In this document: positions 7,729-15,573 of the stretch, one piece after another
Layout: every line of letters starts with the position of its first letter
Position numbering within the stretch: position 1 is the first letter of the stretch
Source: Massilibacteroides vaginae
GTDB lineage: Bacteria > Bacteroidota > Bacteroidia > Bacteroidales > Tannerellaceae
Assembly (NCBI RefSeq): GCF_900178525.1
Contig: NZ_FXDJ01000008.1
Location: 315,001 to 379,000 of the forward strand
DNA length: 64,000 nt
Reading direction: 5' to 3'
Program-made: the position numbers and the translations under genes
Notes under the pieces: generated by a model
What the model was told of the DNA's origin: nothing
What the model saw: the letters and a program-made list of their open reading frames with translations, nothing else
The model's database searches: none

Positions 7729-9477
7729 ATGGCAAATGACGGATTGATTGAAACTGTAATTAGTAAAGCTAAGGTGTGGCTTACAGAGAGCTACGATGAA
7801 GAAACGCGCGCGCAGGTTCAGGCAATGCTTGATAACGACGACAAAACCGAGTTGATAGAAGCATTCTATAAAGACCTGGAGTTCGGAACAGGCGGACTAA
7901 GGGGTATCATGGGAACTGGTTCAAACAGAATGAACATTTATACTGTAGGTGCAGCAACTCAAGGTCTTTCCAATTACTTAAAAAAAGAATTTGAACATTT
8001 AGATGAAATAAAGGTCGTGATCGGTCACGACTGCCGGAATAACAGTCGGAAATTCGCTGAAATATCGGCAGACATTTTCTCGGCAAATGGAATTAAAGTG
8101 TATCTTTTTGAAGATCTTCGCCCTACCCCGGAAATTTCATATACCATCCGTAAGTTTGGCTGTCAAAGTGGTATCATTCTTACCGCCTCTCACAATCCGA
8201 AAGAATACAACGGCTACAAGGCTTATTGGGATGATGGCGCGCAAATGATCGCTCCTCACGACAAAAACACAATTGCCGAAGTCAATAAAATCAGAAATGC
8301 TTCTGAAATCAAATTTAAAGGAAAAAAGAGCCTGATCGAAATTATCGGAAAGGAAGTAGACGAACAATACATTCAGGATCTTACCACCATATCGCTTTCA
8401 CAAGATGCCATTAAGCGTCATCACGACATGAAGATTGTTTACACCCCGATTCACGGCACAGGTGTACACATGGTTCCCGCAGCGTTGAGGGCCTACGGGT
8501 TTACCAATATAATTAATGTGCCCGAACAGGATGTGATCAGCGGAAACTTCCCCACTGTAATCTCTCCTAACCCCGAAGAACCGGCAGCCTTAGCTTTAGC
8601 TGTAGCGAAAGCGAAAGAAACGGATGCGGAATTAGTATTGGCCACAGACCCTGACGGTGACCGTGTAGGTGCTGCTGTGAAAAACGAAAGTGGTGAGTGG
8701 GTGCTTCTCAACGGAAATCAGACGGCTTTGTTGTTTGTTTATTACCTGATCACGCGTTGGAAAGAGTTGGGAAAAATTACCGGTAAGGAATATATCGTTA
8801 AAACGATTGTTTCGACGGAAACGATTCGTTCAATCGCCGAAAAAAACGGAGTGGAAATGTATGACGTTTATACCGGCTTTAAATGGATTGCCGACATAAT
8901 GAGAAAAAATGAAGGCAAAAAAACATATATCGGAGGTGGCGAAGAGAGCTACGGTTTCCTTTGCGAAGACTTTGTCAGAGACAAAGATGCTGTTTCGTCT
9001 TGCACAATTTTAGCCGAAATGGCTGCCTGGGCAAAAGATCAGGGCTTATCGCTTTATCAGCTACTTTTACAGATTTATGTAAAATACGGATACTCTAAAG
9101 AAGAAGGAATTTCCGTTGTTAAAAAAGGAAAGAGCGGAGCAGAAGAAATCGAAGCGATGATGAAACATTTCCGCGAAAACCCACCAACGGAAATAGCCGG
9201 ATCAAAAGTAACCCTGCTTCATGATTTCGCATCGTTAAAAGGTTATAGCTTTACCGACAATGAAACCATAACATTAGATATGCCAACCACATCTAATGTG
9301 TTGCAATACTTTACGGAAGATAGAACAAAAGTATCGATCAGACCTTCCGGAACAGAACCCAAAATTAAATTCTATTGCGAAGTTCATCTACCGATAAAGG
9401 GATTGGAAGATATCCCCGAAGCGGAAAAAGAAGCAACAGAAAAGATTAACCGGATCAAGGAATCTTTGGGTATCTGA
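7729..9477 (+). CDS. Phospho-sugar mutase (phosphoglucomutase/phosphomannomutase family)
   Basis: 582 residues, the usual length of the PgcA/Pgm2-like alpha-D-phosphohexomutases. Catalytic phosphoserine loop TASHNPKEYNGYK at about residue 153-165, metal-binding loop DPDGDR at about 306, sugar-binding loop GGGEES at about 401, and phosphate-binding loop RPSGTEPKIKFY at about 537 are all present in order. It interconverts sugar 1- and 6-phosphates in the cytoplasm, feeding glycogen (a glgB lies at 60238) and nucleotide-sugar synthesis. Glucose versus mannose preference cannot be decided. Monocistronic by its own promoter and spacing. Confidence 0.95.
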   Translation: MANDGLIETVISKAKVWLTESYDEETRAQVQAMLDNDDKTELIEAFYKDLEFGTGGLRGIMGTGSNRMNIYTVGAATQGLSNYLKKEFEHLDEIKVVIGHDCRNNSRKFAEISADIFSANGIKVYLFEDLRPTPEISYTIRKFGCQSGIILTASHNPKEYNGYKAYWDDGAQMIAPHDKNTIAEVNKIRNASEIKFKGKKSLIEIIGKEVDEQYIQDLTTISLSQDAIKRHHDMKIVYTPIHGTGVHMVPAALRAYGFTNIINVPEQDVISGNFPTVISPNPEEPAALALAVAKAKETDAELVLATDPDGDRVGAAVKNESGEWVLLNGNQTALLFVYYLITRWKELGKITGKEYIVKTIVSTETIRSIAEKNGVEMYDVYTGFKWIADIMRKNEGKKTYIGGGEESYGFLCEDFVRDKDAVSSCTILAEMAAWAKDQGLSLYQLLLQIYVKYGYSKEEGISVVKKGKSGAEEIEAMMKHFRENPPTEIAGSKVTLLHDFASLKGYSFTDNETITLDMPTTSNVLQYFTEDRTKVSIRPSGTEPKIKFYCEVHLPIKGLEDIPEAEKEATEKINRIKESLGI

Positions 9478-9595
9478 ACAAGCCTATAAAATTAAATTTT
9501 TGCTTGTTTTACAACAGTTTAGAAAGGGATTATCATGAATTGGTGATCCCTTTTTTCTTATCAACAGTTTTTTCGCTTCACGGCGAATATCCGTA

Positions 9596-9626
9596 TTTGG
9601 CTTTAATATATTTTATATTACTTTTG
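9596..9626 (+). promoter_or_regulatory. Canonical promoter TTTG-N19-TACTTTTG
   Basis: TTTG at 9596-9599 and TACTTTTG at 9619-9626 with a 19-bp spacer, 30 bp upstream of the GTG start of the bifunctional nuclease gene. Likely drives the four-gene run 9657-12795. Confidence 0.75.
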
Positions 9627-9656
9627 TATAATCACTAATCAGCAATATAATTAAAG

Positions 9657-10283
9657 GTGGACACAAGGATAAAATTGCGAGTACAAGGTCTGACAAACAG
9701 CCAGGTACAATCAGGAGCCTATGCATTAGTATTAGCGGAAGATAACGGATTAAGAAGAGTGCCGATTATTGTTGGTACGGCAGAAGCTCAATCTATTGCT
9801 TTCGCGTTAGAGCAAATTACTCCTCCCCGACCGTTAACGCACGATCTGTTTACAAAACTGCTGCAGACAGTAAATTTAAAACTGGCGGAAGTTTTCATTT
9901 ATAAATTTGACGAGGGAGTGTTTTATTCCGAATTAGTCATTGAAAACGGCAGCGAACAATTACGGATCGACTCTCGAACTTCTGATGCTATTGCTATTGC
10001 CTTACGCATGAATTGTGCTATTTATACAACGGAAGGAATAGTAAGGGAATGTGGCGTAATTCTTGATGAAGATACCGAAACCGACACGGCCGCAGAAGAA
10101 GAGCAAAAGCTTGAACCAAGTGATTTGGCAGATGAAAAAAAGCTAAATGAATGGCTATCTCTCATCCCCGTGGGTGAACTACAGGAAAGGTTGGACGAAG
10201 CAATTGCGTCGGAAAACTATGAATACGCTAAATTATATAGAGATGAACAAGACCGCAGAGAACAGGAGGGGCTCAATAAATGA
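9657..10283 (+). CDS. Bifunctional nuclease family protein (DUF151) with UVR-like tail
   Basis: 208 residues starting with GTG at 9657 (no closer ATG keeps the conserved N-terminus). Residues 1-135 are a BFN/DUF151 domain: KLRVQGLTNSQVQSGAYALV, VPIIVGTAEAQSIAFALE, RPLTHDLF and DSRTSDAIAIALR are all characteristic. The C-terminal 45 residues resemble a UVR (UvrB/C interaction) helix pair, ELQERLDEAI and YAKLYRDEQDRRE. Family members have been linked to nuclease activity in plants and bacteria, but the cellular role in Bacteroidota is not established. Stop overlaps the next ATG by 4 bp. Confidence 0.9.
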   Translation: MDTRIKLRVQGLTNSQVQSGAYALVLAEDNGLRRVPIIVGTAEAQSIAFALEQITPPRPLTHDLFTKLLQTVNLKLAEVFIYKFDEGVFYSELVIENGSEQLRIDSRTSDAIAIALRMNCAIYTTEGIVRECGVILDEDTETDTAAEEEQKLEPSDLADEKKLNEWLSLIPVGELQERLDEAIASENYEYAKLYRDEQDRREQEGLNK

Positions 10284-11599
10284 TTAACGAAACAACAACC
10301 GGCTTTAGTTTTGACACATTATTAAGAGGAATTTTAGGAATTTGTATTATTATAGCAGCTGCTTATTTGTTTAGTAAAGACAGAAAGCGAATAGACTGGA
10401 AATTAGTCGGCACAGGGTTAATTCTTCAGCTTCTTTTTGCCTTAGCGGTTATTTATGTGCCATTTGTAGGCGCGTTCTTTGAGCTATTGGGAAAAGTATT
10501 TATCCGCTTGATGGACTTTACACAAGCCGGAATTAATTTTCTTCTTGGCCCCTACGCTTCAAAAGCGGGTGGCTTTGTTTTCCTTATTCACTCATTACCT
10601 GTGGTAATCTTCTTTTCAGCTCTTGTGTCTCTGTTCTATCACTGGGGAATTATTCAACGCCTTGTACAGGGATTGTCGTGGTTGTTGAGAAGAATTCTGA
10701 ACATCTCGGGAGCCGAAGGATTAGTTGCTTCCGGCAACTTGTTTTTAGGAATGACCGAAGCCCCGGTATTAATCAAAAACTATATTCCGTCCATGAACCG
10801 CTCTGAAGTATTCCTGATCATGGTAACAGGTATGGCCACTATCGCAGGTTCACTGATGGGTACGTATATAGGATTGCTTTCTGGTGACGACCCCGTTCAA
10901 CGCCTATTCTTTGCGAAACACCTGATTTCGGCCACAGCCATGGCTATTCCCGGAGCAATCGTTATTTCAAAGATGATCTATCCGCAAACCGAAGAAGTTG
11001 TAGATCAATTTGTGGATACCGAAAAAAATAATTCAAAGTCAACAGCATTAGAATCAATCTCCGCCGGTACAAGCATTGGTGTAAAACTTATGACGAATAT
11101 CGCGGCTATGCTACTTGTTTTTATTGCTTTGATCGCAATGGCAAATTATATTCTTGACAACCTGATAGGCCATTATACCGGGCTTAATGACTGGATTGTG
11201 GAAATAACGAACGGTAAAAGTACAGGGCTTACGTTTCAGTTTATTATCGGTGTGGTAATGGCGCCGTTTATGTGGTTGGTAGGTATTCCTACCGGCGATA
11301 TGATGCTTGTCGGATCATTACTTGGCCAGAAAACCATACTGAATGAATTTGTTGCTTTTGTACAATTTCAGGAATGGAAAGAAGCCGGTTTATTTATATC
11401 TCAGAAATCAATTATTATGACTACCTATATTTTATGTGGTTTTGCCAATATCTCATCCATCGGTATTCTGATCGGTGGTATCGGTGTGTTGGCACCCGAC
11501 AAAAAAGGGATGATCACCCGCTTAGGCCCGTATGCCATGGTAGGTGGAACAATGGTCTCTGTTCTTTCGGCCACACTTGTAGGGATGATTTTAGGATAA
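10280..11599 (+). CDS. Concentrative nucleoside transporter (NupC/CNT family)
   Basis: 439 residues, with about ten hydrophobic segments. Conserved CNT features include EGLVASGNLFLGMTEAPVLI (the G-x-T-E nucleoside-binding loop), MATIAGSLMGTYIGLL and GIPTGDMMLVGSLLGQK. Predicted inner-membrane ion-coupled uptake of nucleosides. Its ATG overlaps the stop of the BFN gene and it is followed after 2 bp by rsmE, so it sits within a translationally coupled operon of unrelated functions. Confidence 0.93.
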   Translation: MINETTTGFSFDTLLRGILGICIIIAAAYLFSKDRKRIDWKLVGTGLILQLLFALAVIYVPFVGAFFELLGKVFIRLMDFTQAGINFLLGPYASKAGGFVFLIHSLPVVIFFSALVSLFYHWGIIQRLVQGLSWLLRRILNISGAEGLVASGNLFLGMTEAPVLIKNYIPSMNRSEVFLIMVTGMATIAGSLMGTYIGLLSGDDPVQRLFFAKHLISATAMAIPGAIVISKMIYPQTEEVVDQFVDTEKNNSKSTALESISAGTSIGVKLMTNIAAMLLVFIALIAMANYILDNLIGHYTGLNDWIVEITNGKSTGLTFQFIIGVVMAPFMWLVGIPTGDMMLVGSLLGQKTILNEFVAFVQFQEWKEAGLFISQKSIIMTTYILCGFANISSIGILIGGIGVLAPDKKGMITRLGPYAMVGGTMVSVLSATLVGMILG

Positions 11600-11601
11600 T
11601 T

Positions 11602-12300
11602 ATGCAACTATTTTATACACCGGACATACATTCAAACCCGGAACTACCGGAAGACGAGGCGCGTCATTGTATTCGTGTGCTTCGTCTGGGAGAAGGGGAA
11701 GAGATAAATCTTACGGATGGAAAGGGCAGTTTCTATAAAGCCATAATCGAACAGGCCAATCCGAAGCATTGCCTTATTTCCATAAAAGAAACAATACAAC
11801 AGCCGGCATTATGGCCGTTTCAGCTGCACATAGCTGTTGCGCCAACAAAAAACATCGACCGTATGGAGTGGTTTGCCGAAAAAGCCACCGAGATAGGTAT
11901 TGATGCTATCACCTGCTTGAATTGCCGCTATTCCGAACGCAAAGAATTAAAGAAAGAACGCGTAGAGAAAATCCTGATCAGTGCCATGAAGCAATCTCTT
12001 AAGGCTACGCTGCCTAAGCTTACAGGCATGACGGATTTTAAAGCGTTTATCAAACAGCCTTTTGAGGGCAAGAAGTTTATTGCCCATTGTGAAGAAGGAG
12101 AAAAGCCCCTGCTTAAGCAAGTGTGCCAACCGGGTGATAATGTGCTTATTCTGATTGGGCCTGAAGGAGATTTCAGCCCGGAAGAAATAAAGCTGGCGAA
12201 TGAAGCCGGCTTTACAGCTATATCTTTAGGAGAAAGTCGGCTGCGCACAGAAACAGCCGCTTTGGTTGCTTGTCAGACTGTTCACTTCATCAACCAATGA
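11602..12300 (+). CDS. rsmE: 16S rRNA (uracil-1498-N3)-methyltransferase RsmE
   Basis: 232 residues from the ATG at 11602, which begins MQLFYTPDIHSN; a longer reading frame from 11374 only translates the end of the transporter gene and is rejected. N-terminal PUA-like domain (DEARHCIRVLRLGEGEEI) followed by a SPOUT fold with the knotted SAM site at LILIGPEGDFSPEE and LGESRLRTETA, as in all RsmE. It methylates U1498 of 16S rRNA on assembled 30S subunits. Two bases separate it from the transporter stop. Confidence 0.95.
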   Translation: MQLFYTPDIHSNPELPEDEARHCIRVLRLGEGEEINLTDGKGSFYKAIIEQANPKHCLISIKETIQQPALWPFQLHIAVAPTKNIDRMEWFAEKATEIGIDAITCLNCRYSERKELKKERVEKILISAMKQSLKATLPKLTGMTDFKAFIKQPFEGKKFIAHCEEGEKPLLKQVCQPGDNVLILIGPEGDFSPEEIKLANEAGFTAISLGESRLRTETAALVACQTVHFINQ

Positions 12301-12303
12301 GTT

Positions 12304-12795
12304 ATGAAAGATTTTGCGGCTATCGACTTCGAAACAGCCAATCAATACCCAACCAGCATTTGCAGCATTGGTATTGTTATAGTGCGAAATGACGAAATTG
12401 TAGACCGCATTTATAGCATTGTACAGCCCGAACCCAATTATTATACCTATTGGAACACGCGCGTACATGGAATCACCCGGGCCGATACAGAAAATGCTCC
12501 GGTTTTTCCTTTCGTTTGGAAAGAAATCGAATCTCGCATAGAAGGGTTGCCGTTAGTCGCTCATAATAAAGCATTCGACGAGGGCTGTCTGAAAGCGATT
12601 TTTCGCACCTATTGCATGGATTATCCTGACTATGAATTCTTCTGCACCCTTCAATCGGCCAAGCGAATTATCAAGCATCTCCCAAATTATCAATTGCAAA
12701 CAGTCGCCGCTTACTGCGGTTATCATTTAGACCATCATCACCACGCGCTTGCAGATGCGGAAGCTTGCGCTTGGATTGCAAAAGAGATTATCTGA
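12304..12795 (+). CDS. DEDDh 3'-5' exonuclease (DnaQ-like)
   Basis: 163 residues. Exo I is AAIDFETAN (D8, E10), Exo II is LVAHNKAFDEGCL, and Exo III is HHHHALADAEACAW with the catalytic His/Asp, so the DEDDh set is complete. The size fits stand-alone DnaQ-like exonucleases rather than the Pol III epsilon subunit partner with an extended tail. Last gene of the run, 3 bp after rsmE. Role in repair or RNA processing cannot be chosen from sequence. Confidence 0.9.
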   Translation: MKDFAAIDFETANQYPTSICSIGIVIVRNDEIVDRIYSIVQPEPNYYTYWNTRVHGITRADTENAPVFPFVWKEIESRIEGLPLVAHNKAFDEGCLKAIFRTYCMDYPDYEFFCTLQSAKRIIKHLPNYQLQTVAAYCGYHLDHHHHALADAEACAWIAKEII

Positions 12796-12826
12796 CAATA
12801 TTTCATAAATCATCTATATGTTTTTT

Positions 12827-12834
12827 TACATTTG
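12827..12834 (+). promoter_or_regulatory. -7 box TACATTTG for ECF sigma gene
   Basis: TAnnTTTG match 33 bp upstream of the GTG start at 12868. Confidence 0.5.
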
Positions 12835-12867
12835 TATATTATAATTTAGTATCAATAACTTGTTCGT

Positions 12868-13485
12868 GTGGATACAATCCGGGTAAATAAAATAATTGAC
12901 GATTTACGCGATGGTAATCGTGAAGCATTTAATGAATTTTTCTGCTTCTACTACCCTCGTCTTCTTTCCTATACCACCTCTATAGTCGAAGAAGAAATTG
13001 CTGAAGACATTACTCAGGATGTGTTTCTGTATATATGGGAAAACAGGAAGAGGCTCGTTCCCGGAAAAGGATTTCACTCCTATTTATTTCAAGCTGCTTA
13101 CACGAAATGTCTGGATTATTTGAAGAGAACACAATCTTCCGACAAATACAATGCGCATGTGATGCTTGAACACGCCCGATTGTATGGCGAATTGATCAAC
13201 GAGAAAAACACCGTTTTGGAAGAGTTATATTCAAAAGATTTTTACAAACAACTTTACACACTTCTGGAACAAATCCCGCCTCAAAGACGTGAAGTTTTCA
13301 TTCTTGCCTATATACAAGGCATGAAAACAAAAGAAATAGCCGAACTACTTGAACTACCCCAACGAACGGTAGAAAGCCACATTTATTTAACGTTGAAATA
13401 TCTGAAAGGAAAAATGACAGCAAAAGATTTCTTTATTTTCTGTCAAATTCTATCAATTTCTCCTGATCTGGCTTCTCTTTTCTAA
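12868..13485 (+). CDS. ECF-type RNA polymerase sigma factor, orphan
   Basis: 205 residues, GTG start. Sigma region 2 is at about residues 20-85 (FNEFFCFYYPRLLSYTTSIV, AEDITQDVFLYIW) and region 4 at about 130-185 (LLEQIPPQRREVFILAYIQG, TKEIAELLELPQRTVESHIY). The family is the Bacteroidota FecI-like group, usually encoded beside a FecR anti-sigma and a SusC/TonB receptor. Here neither is adjacent: downstream are structural RNA genes. How it is controlled and what it transcribes is therefore open. Confidence 0.9.
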   Translation: MDTIRVNKIIDDLRDGNREAFNEFFCFYYPRLLSYTTSIVEEEIAEDITQDVFLYIWENRKRLVPGKGFHSYLFQAAYTKCLDYLKRTQSSDKYNAHVMLEHARLYGELINEKNTVLEELYSKDFYKQLYTLLEQIPPQRREVFILAYIQGMKTKEIAELLELPQRTVESHIYLTLKYLKGKMTAKDFFIFCQILSISPDLASLF

Positions 13486-13491
13486 CCGATA

Positions 13492-13525
13492 GTTTGATAT
13501 GTTTTGCTATTAAAACATATCAAAC
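13492..13525. terminator. 14-bp perfect hairpin after sigma gene
   Basis: GTTTGATATGTTTT and its exact complement are separated by 6 bases, 7 bp after the sigma-factor stop. AT-rich and without a long T-run, so terminator activity is likely but not certain. Confidence 0.55.
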
Positions 13526-13612
13526 ATAAATATATTACATTTTTTAACACTACCCAATAACAAAGAAAACCAGACACTTATAAAAAACATGCATTTTATA
13601 TAGTAATATATA

Positions 13613-13643
13613 TTTGCATTTTAAATAAAAACATCTACTTTTG
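13613..13643 (+). promoter_or_regulatory. Canonical promoter TTTG-N19-TACTTTTG for SRP RNA
   Basis: TTTG at 13613-13616 and TACTTTTG at 13636-13643, spacer exactly 19 bp; transcription should start about 6 bp later, at the first bases of the SRP RNA. Confidence 0.8.
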
Positions 13644-13648
13644 CACCC

Positions 13649-13744
13649 GGGTAAGTCCTATACGGCATGCTCCCTCGGAATCCCCCAGGGCTTGACCGCA
13701 GCAAGGGTACTTGGTTGTAGCGGCGCGATGTAGTAAGCTTACCC
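13649..13744 (+). ncRNA. ffs: Signal recognition particle RNA (small 4.5S type)
   Basis: About 96 nt. The ends pair as GGGTAAG/CTTACCC. The apical domain contains CAGGGCTTGACC and GCAGCAAGGGTA, the Ffh-binding symmetric/asymmetric loop signature of bacterial SRP RNAs, and the descending strand has GATGTAG as in other small SRP RNAs. A canonical promoter ends 5 bp upstream. It binds Ffh for cotranslational membrane targeting. Only four bases separate it from the tRNA-Thr, with no promoter or terminator between. The assignment is by recognition of the core, not by a covariance search. Confidence 0.85.
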
Positions 13745-13748
13745 ACCT

Positions 13749-13822
13749 GCCTCTTTAGCTCAGTTGGCCAGAGCACGTGATTTGTAATCTCGGGGTCGTT
13801 GGTTCGAATCCGACAAGAGGCT
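13749..13822 (+). tRNA. tRNA-Thr (anticodon TGT)
   Basis: Acceptor GCCTCTT pairs with AAGAGGC; D arm GCTC/GAGC; anticodon loop TTTGTAA gives TGT (Thr); T arm contains GGTTCGAATCC. The anticodon stem holds one T-T mismatch. The 3' CCA is not encoded. Probably co-transcribed with the SRP RNA and released by RNase P cleavage. Confidence 0.93.
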
Positions 13823-13830
13823 CAAAAAAA

Positions 13831-13864
13831 AGAGACTATCTATTTAAGATGGTCTCTTTTTTTT
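13831..13864 (+). terminator. Rho-independent terminator of SRP/tRNA-Thr transcript
   Basis: Stem AGAGACTATCT / AGATGGTCTCT with one G-T pair and a short loop, followed by eight T (13857-13864), 9 bp after the tRNA. Confidence 0.88.
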
Positions 13865-13878
13865 GCTCACTTTGAAGG
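13857..13878. repeat. Left copy of 22-bp direct repeat flanking the ISL3-type element
   Basis: Eight T followed by GCTCACTTTGAAGG; an identical 22-bp copy is at 15318-15339. Includes the terminator T-tract. Confidence 0.85.
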
Positions 13879-13929
13879 GTCAAGTGGAAAATCCGGGTCA
13901 AGTGAAAAATCGGGTCAAGTGGAAAATCC
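13877..13929. repeat. Three tandem copies of the IS outer end
   Basis: GGGTCAAGTGGAAAATCC at 13877-13894, a 17-bp variant GGGTCAAGTGAAAAATC at 13895-13911, and the genuine inverted-repeat end from 13912. The right end of the element has one copy only. Confidence 0.85.
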
Positions 13930-13945
13930 GGTTGGTAGAACTATT

Positions 13946-14935
13946 TCAAGCAAACAATTTTGTTAGTCTAAATATAAAGAATGGAATATCTCTTACCCCT
14001 CTAAACTGTGACCTGAAAGCCTTAATTTTAGCATTAAAAGATTCTGCAGACGCATTGGTTGAACGATTATCGAAATAATTACAGATTATACCGTAATTGT
14101 TTTGCATCGTGTCAATTACACTTCTGAAGAACTTCAGGTTGAGTTTTTCTACTTTGTCATACTATTTAGCCAGTCGAGTTAGTCCTATTTGTTTATCGCT
14201 TGTTGTATTGTATATTTGGGTTAACTCCATGGATACCTGATAGGCCTCTTCAATAGCTGGATATTCTCGGAATAATATCCTTGCTCTCTTCTCTTGGCTA
14301 TAAGTCCATTTACTGAAGTGTTTCATTACCACATGTCTACTTCTGGCTAATAGCTGCTTGCGGGTATCTCCATTTTCAAAAACATGGGGTATATGTTTAC
14401 GTTTTTCTTCCTTGGCTAACAGGATTTCTTTATTCTCTAAATCAATAGCTTGCCAACGATAATCTACTCTGAGGTCACTGATGGCTTCATTCATTAATCG
14501 TTGAACATGAAATCTGTCGGCAACCAACGTTGCTCTGGGAAAGGTCTTCTTAGCTATCAGACGCATAGTGGGGGATAAATCAAGAGTAATTTCTTTTACT
14601 TTCAGCCGTAAGGATCGGGGAAGCTTCTCTAATGCGGAAATGACATCCTCTGACTTGGTTCCCTGTATCATAGCTACTAAAGTTCCTTGCTTTCCATGAC
14701 CTTCCTTATTGGTTACAATCGTGTAAAGTTCACCTTGGGAAAGACAAGTTTCATCTATACTTAAATAGGGACCTAAATTCTGCTTATATAAAATATAAGG
14801 ATAATAATGGTTCTTCTCCCAATAACGGAAGTTGCTGATATGTTCTTTGTATTGATAACCTAAGTTAGTACCATCTACATTGTAACAAGAAGCAATAGAT
14901 TTGATACTTACCGCACTACTTTCTATTTGATTCTT
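13946..14935 (-). pseudogene. ISL3/ISAon1 transposase, interrupted by amber codon
   Basis: The frame opens after TAA at 14936-14938 and runs to TAG at 14162-14164, then continues in the same frame from YDKVEKLNLKFF to TGA at 13946-13948. Motifs in order: first catalytic Asp in LSIDETCLSQGELYTI, second Asp in TLVADRFHVQRL, and after the amber codon the segment NRSTNASAESFNAKIKAF, whose Glu aligns with the third DDE residue in ISL3 transposases. The amber codon probably replaced a Trp codon (TGG to TAG). The truncated product therefore lacks the catalytic Glu and should be inactive unless the stop is read through. Confidence 0.85.
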
Positions 14936-15266
14936 TTAAAAAAGCGACGAATTCCTTCGTCAAACGGGTTCCTTCATAGTTGATATCGAACTGTCTGCTT
15001 ATGATCTCTTCTGTATCCTTATTCAGCCATTTACGTCTGCGAAGATGTAAGTAAACTGCTTTCCCTTTTACCGGAAAGTCCTGGACAGTACTGTAGTCCG
15101 TAAAGCCGTAAGAAATTAAAGCGTCTGGTTCTCCCTCGGGCATAAGTTTCTTTTCACTTAAATAAACATCAATACGAGAAGAGTCTTGAGAATACTTTTC
15201 CAACTCGAAATGGTCGAAAAGCCACGAAGGCAAGAATAAGCGGAGAATATCTTCGGAACTAAGCAT
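14916..15266 (-). CDS. ISAon1-type transposase N-terminal region protein
   Basis: 116 residues, starting 50 bp inside the right inverted repeat. It resembles the separate N-terminal-region ORF of ISAon1-like elements, with LFLPSWLFDHFELEKY and the Lys/Arg-rich stretch YLHLRRRKWLNKD that could bind DNA. The end of this frame overlaps the transposase frame, which lies +1 relative to it at a T6-A4 tract (14934-14945 region). Whether the two are joined by frameshifting or translated separately is not visible. Confidence 0.75.
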   Translation of the reverse strand: MLSSEDILRLFLPSWLFDHFELEKYSQDSSRIDVYLSEKKLMPEGEPDALISYGFTDYSTVQDFPVKGKAVYLHLRRRKWLNKDTEEIISRQFDINYEGTRLTKEFVAFLKESNRK

Positions 15267-15317
15267 CGTTTTTATTTACAAAGATAGTTCTACCAACCGG
15301 ATTTTCCACTTGACCCC

Positions 15318-15339
15318 TTTTTTTTGCTCACTTTGAAGG
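15318..15339. repeat. Right copy of 22-bp direct repeat flanking the IS
   Basis: Identical to 13857-13878. ISL3 elements usually duplicate 8 bp, so this length is unusual. Confidence 0.85.
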
Positions 15340-15380
15340 AACGGGTTTGACGGATCAGTGTAAATTTTAAATATGTTAAC

Positions 15381-15425
15381 AAAAAAAACCGCTCAAATCA
15401 ACTAAAGCGTTGAATTTAAGCGGTT
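15381..15425 (-). terminator. Terminator after tRNA-Arg
   Basis: Read on the minus strand: CCGCTTAAATTCAAC pairs with GTTGATTTGAGCGG with few mismatches, followed by eight T (complement of 15381-15388). Confidence 0.85.
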
Positions 15426-15431
15426 TGTTTA

Positions 15432-15508
15432 TGGTGATCAGGCTGGGATTCGAACCCAGGACCCACAGCTTAGAAGGCTGTTGCTCTATCCAGCTGAGCT
15501 ACCCGACC
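15432..15508 (-). tRNA. tRNA-Arg (anticodon TCT)
   Basis: Minus-strand cloverleaf starting GGTCGGG at 15508; anticodon stem ACAGC/GCTGT with loop CTTCTAA gives TCT (Arg); T arm CTGGG-TTCGAAT-CCCAG; the 3' CCA is encoded (15432-15434). Followed by its own terminator. Confidence 0.95.
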
Positions 15509-15573
15509 GTCCTTGAATTGTGGTGCAAAGGTATATCTTTTATTTTAATCGGCAAACCTTGATCACATTTTTT

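Larger units (their letters stand above)
13877..15317. mobile_element. ISL3-family (ISAon1-like) insertion sequence, decayed
   Basis: Bounded by perfect 33-bp inverted repeats at 13912-13944 and 15284-15316 (outer end GGGTCAAGTGGAAAATCC). Outside the left repeat, two extra tandem copies of the outer 17-18 bp (13877-13894, 13895-13911) are present. It carries an N-terminal-region ORF and a transposase frame on the minus strand. A 22-bp direct repeat abuts both ends. The element lies between the terminator of the tRNA-Thr unit and tRNA-Arg. The transposase frame is broken by an in-frame amber codon. Confidence 0.85.

Noticed and set aside
11374-11601. N-terminal extension of rsmE
   Set aside because: Overlaps the end of the nucleoside transporter gene and does not resemble RsmE; the ATG at 11602 gives the conserved start.
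13649-13744. Riboswitch or tmRNA fragment
   Set aside because: The apical core and end pairing fit SRP RNA; no tRNA-like domain or mRNA-like frame.
13863-14078. 71-codon plus-strand frame at the IS left end
   Set aside because: It begins in the triplicated IS end and runs antisense to the transposase C-terminus.
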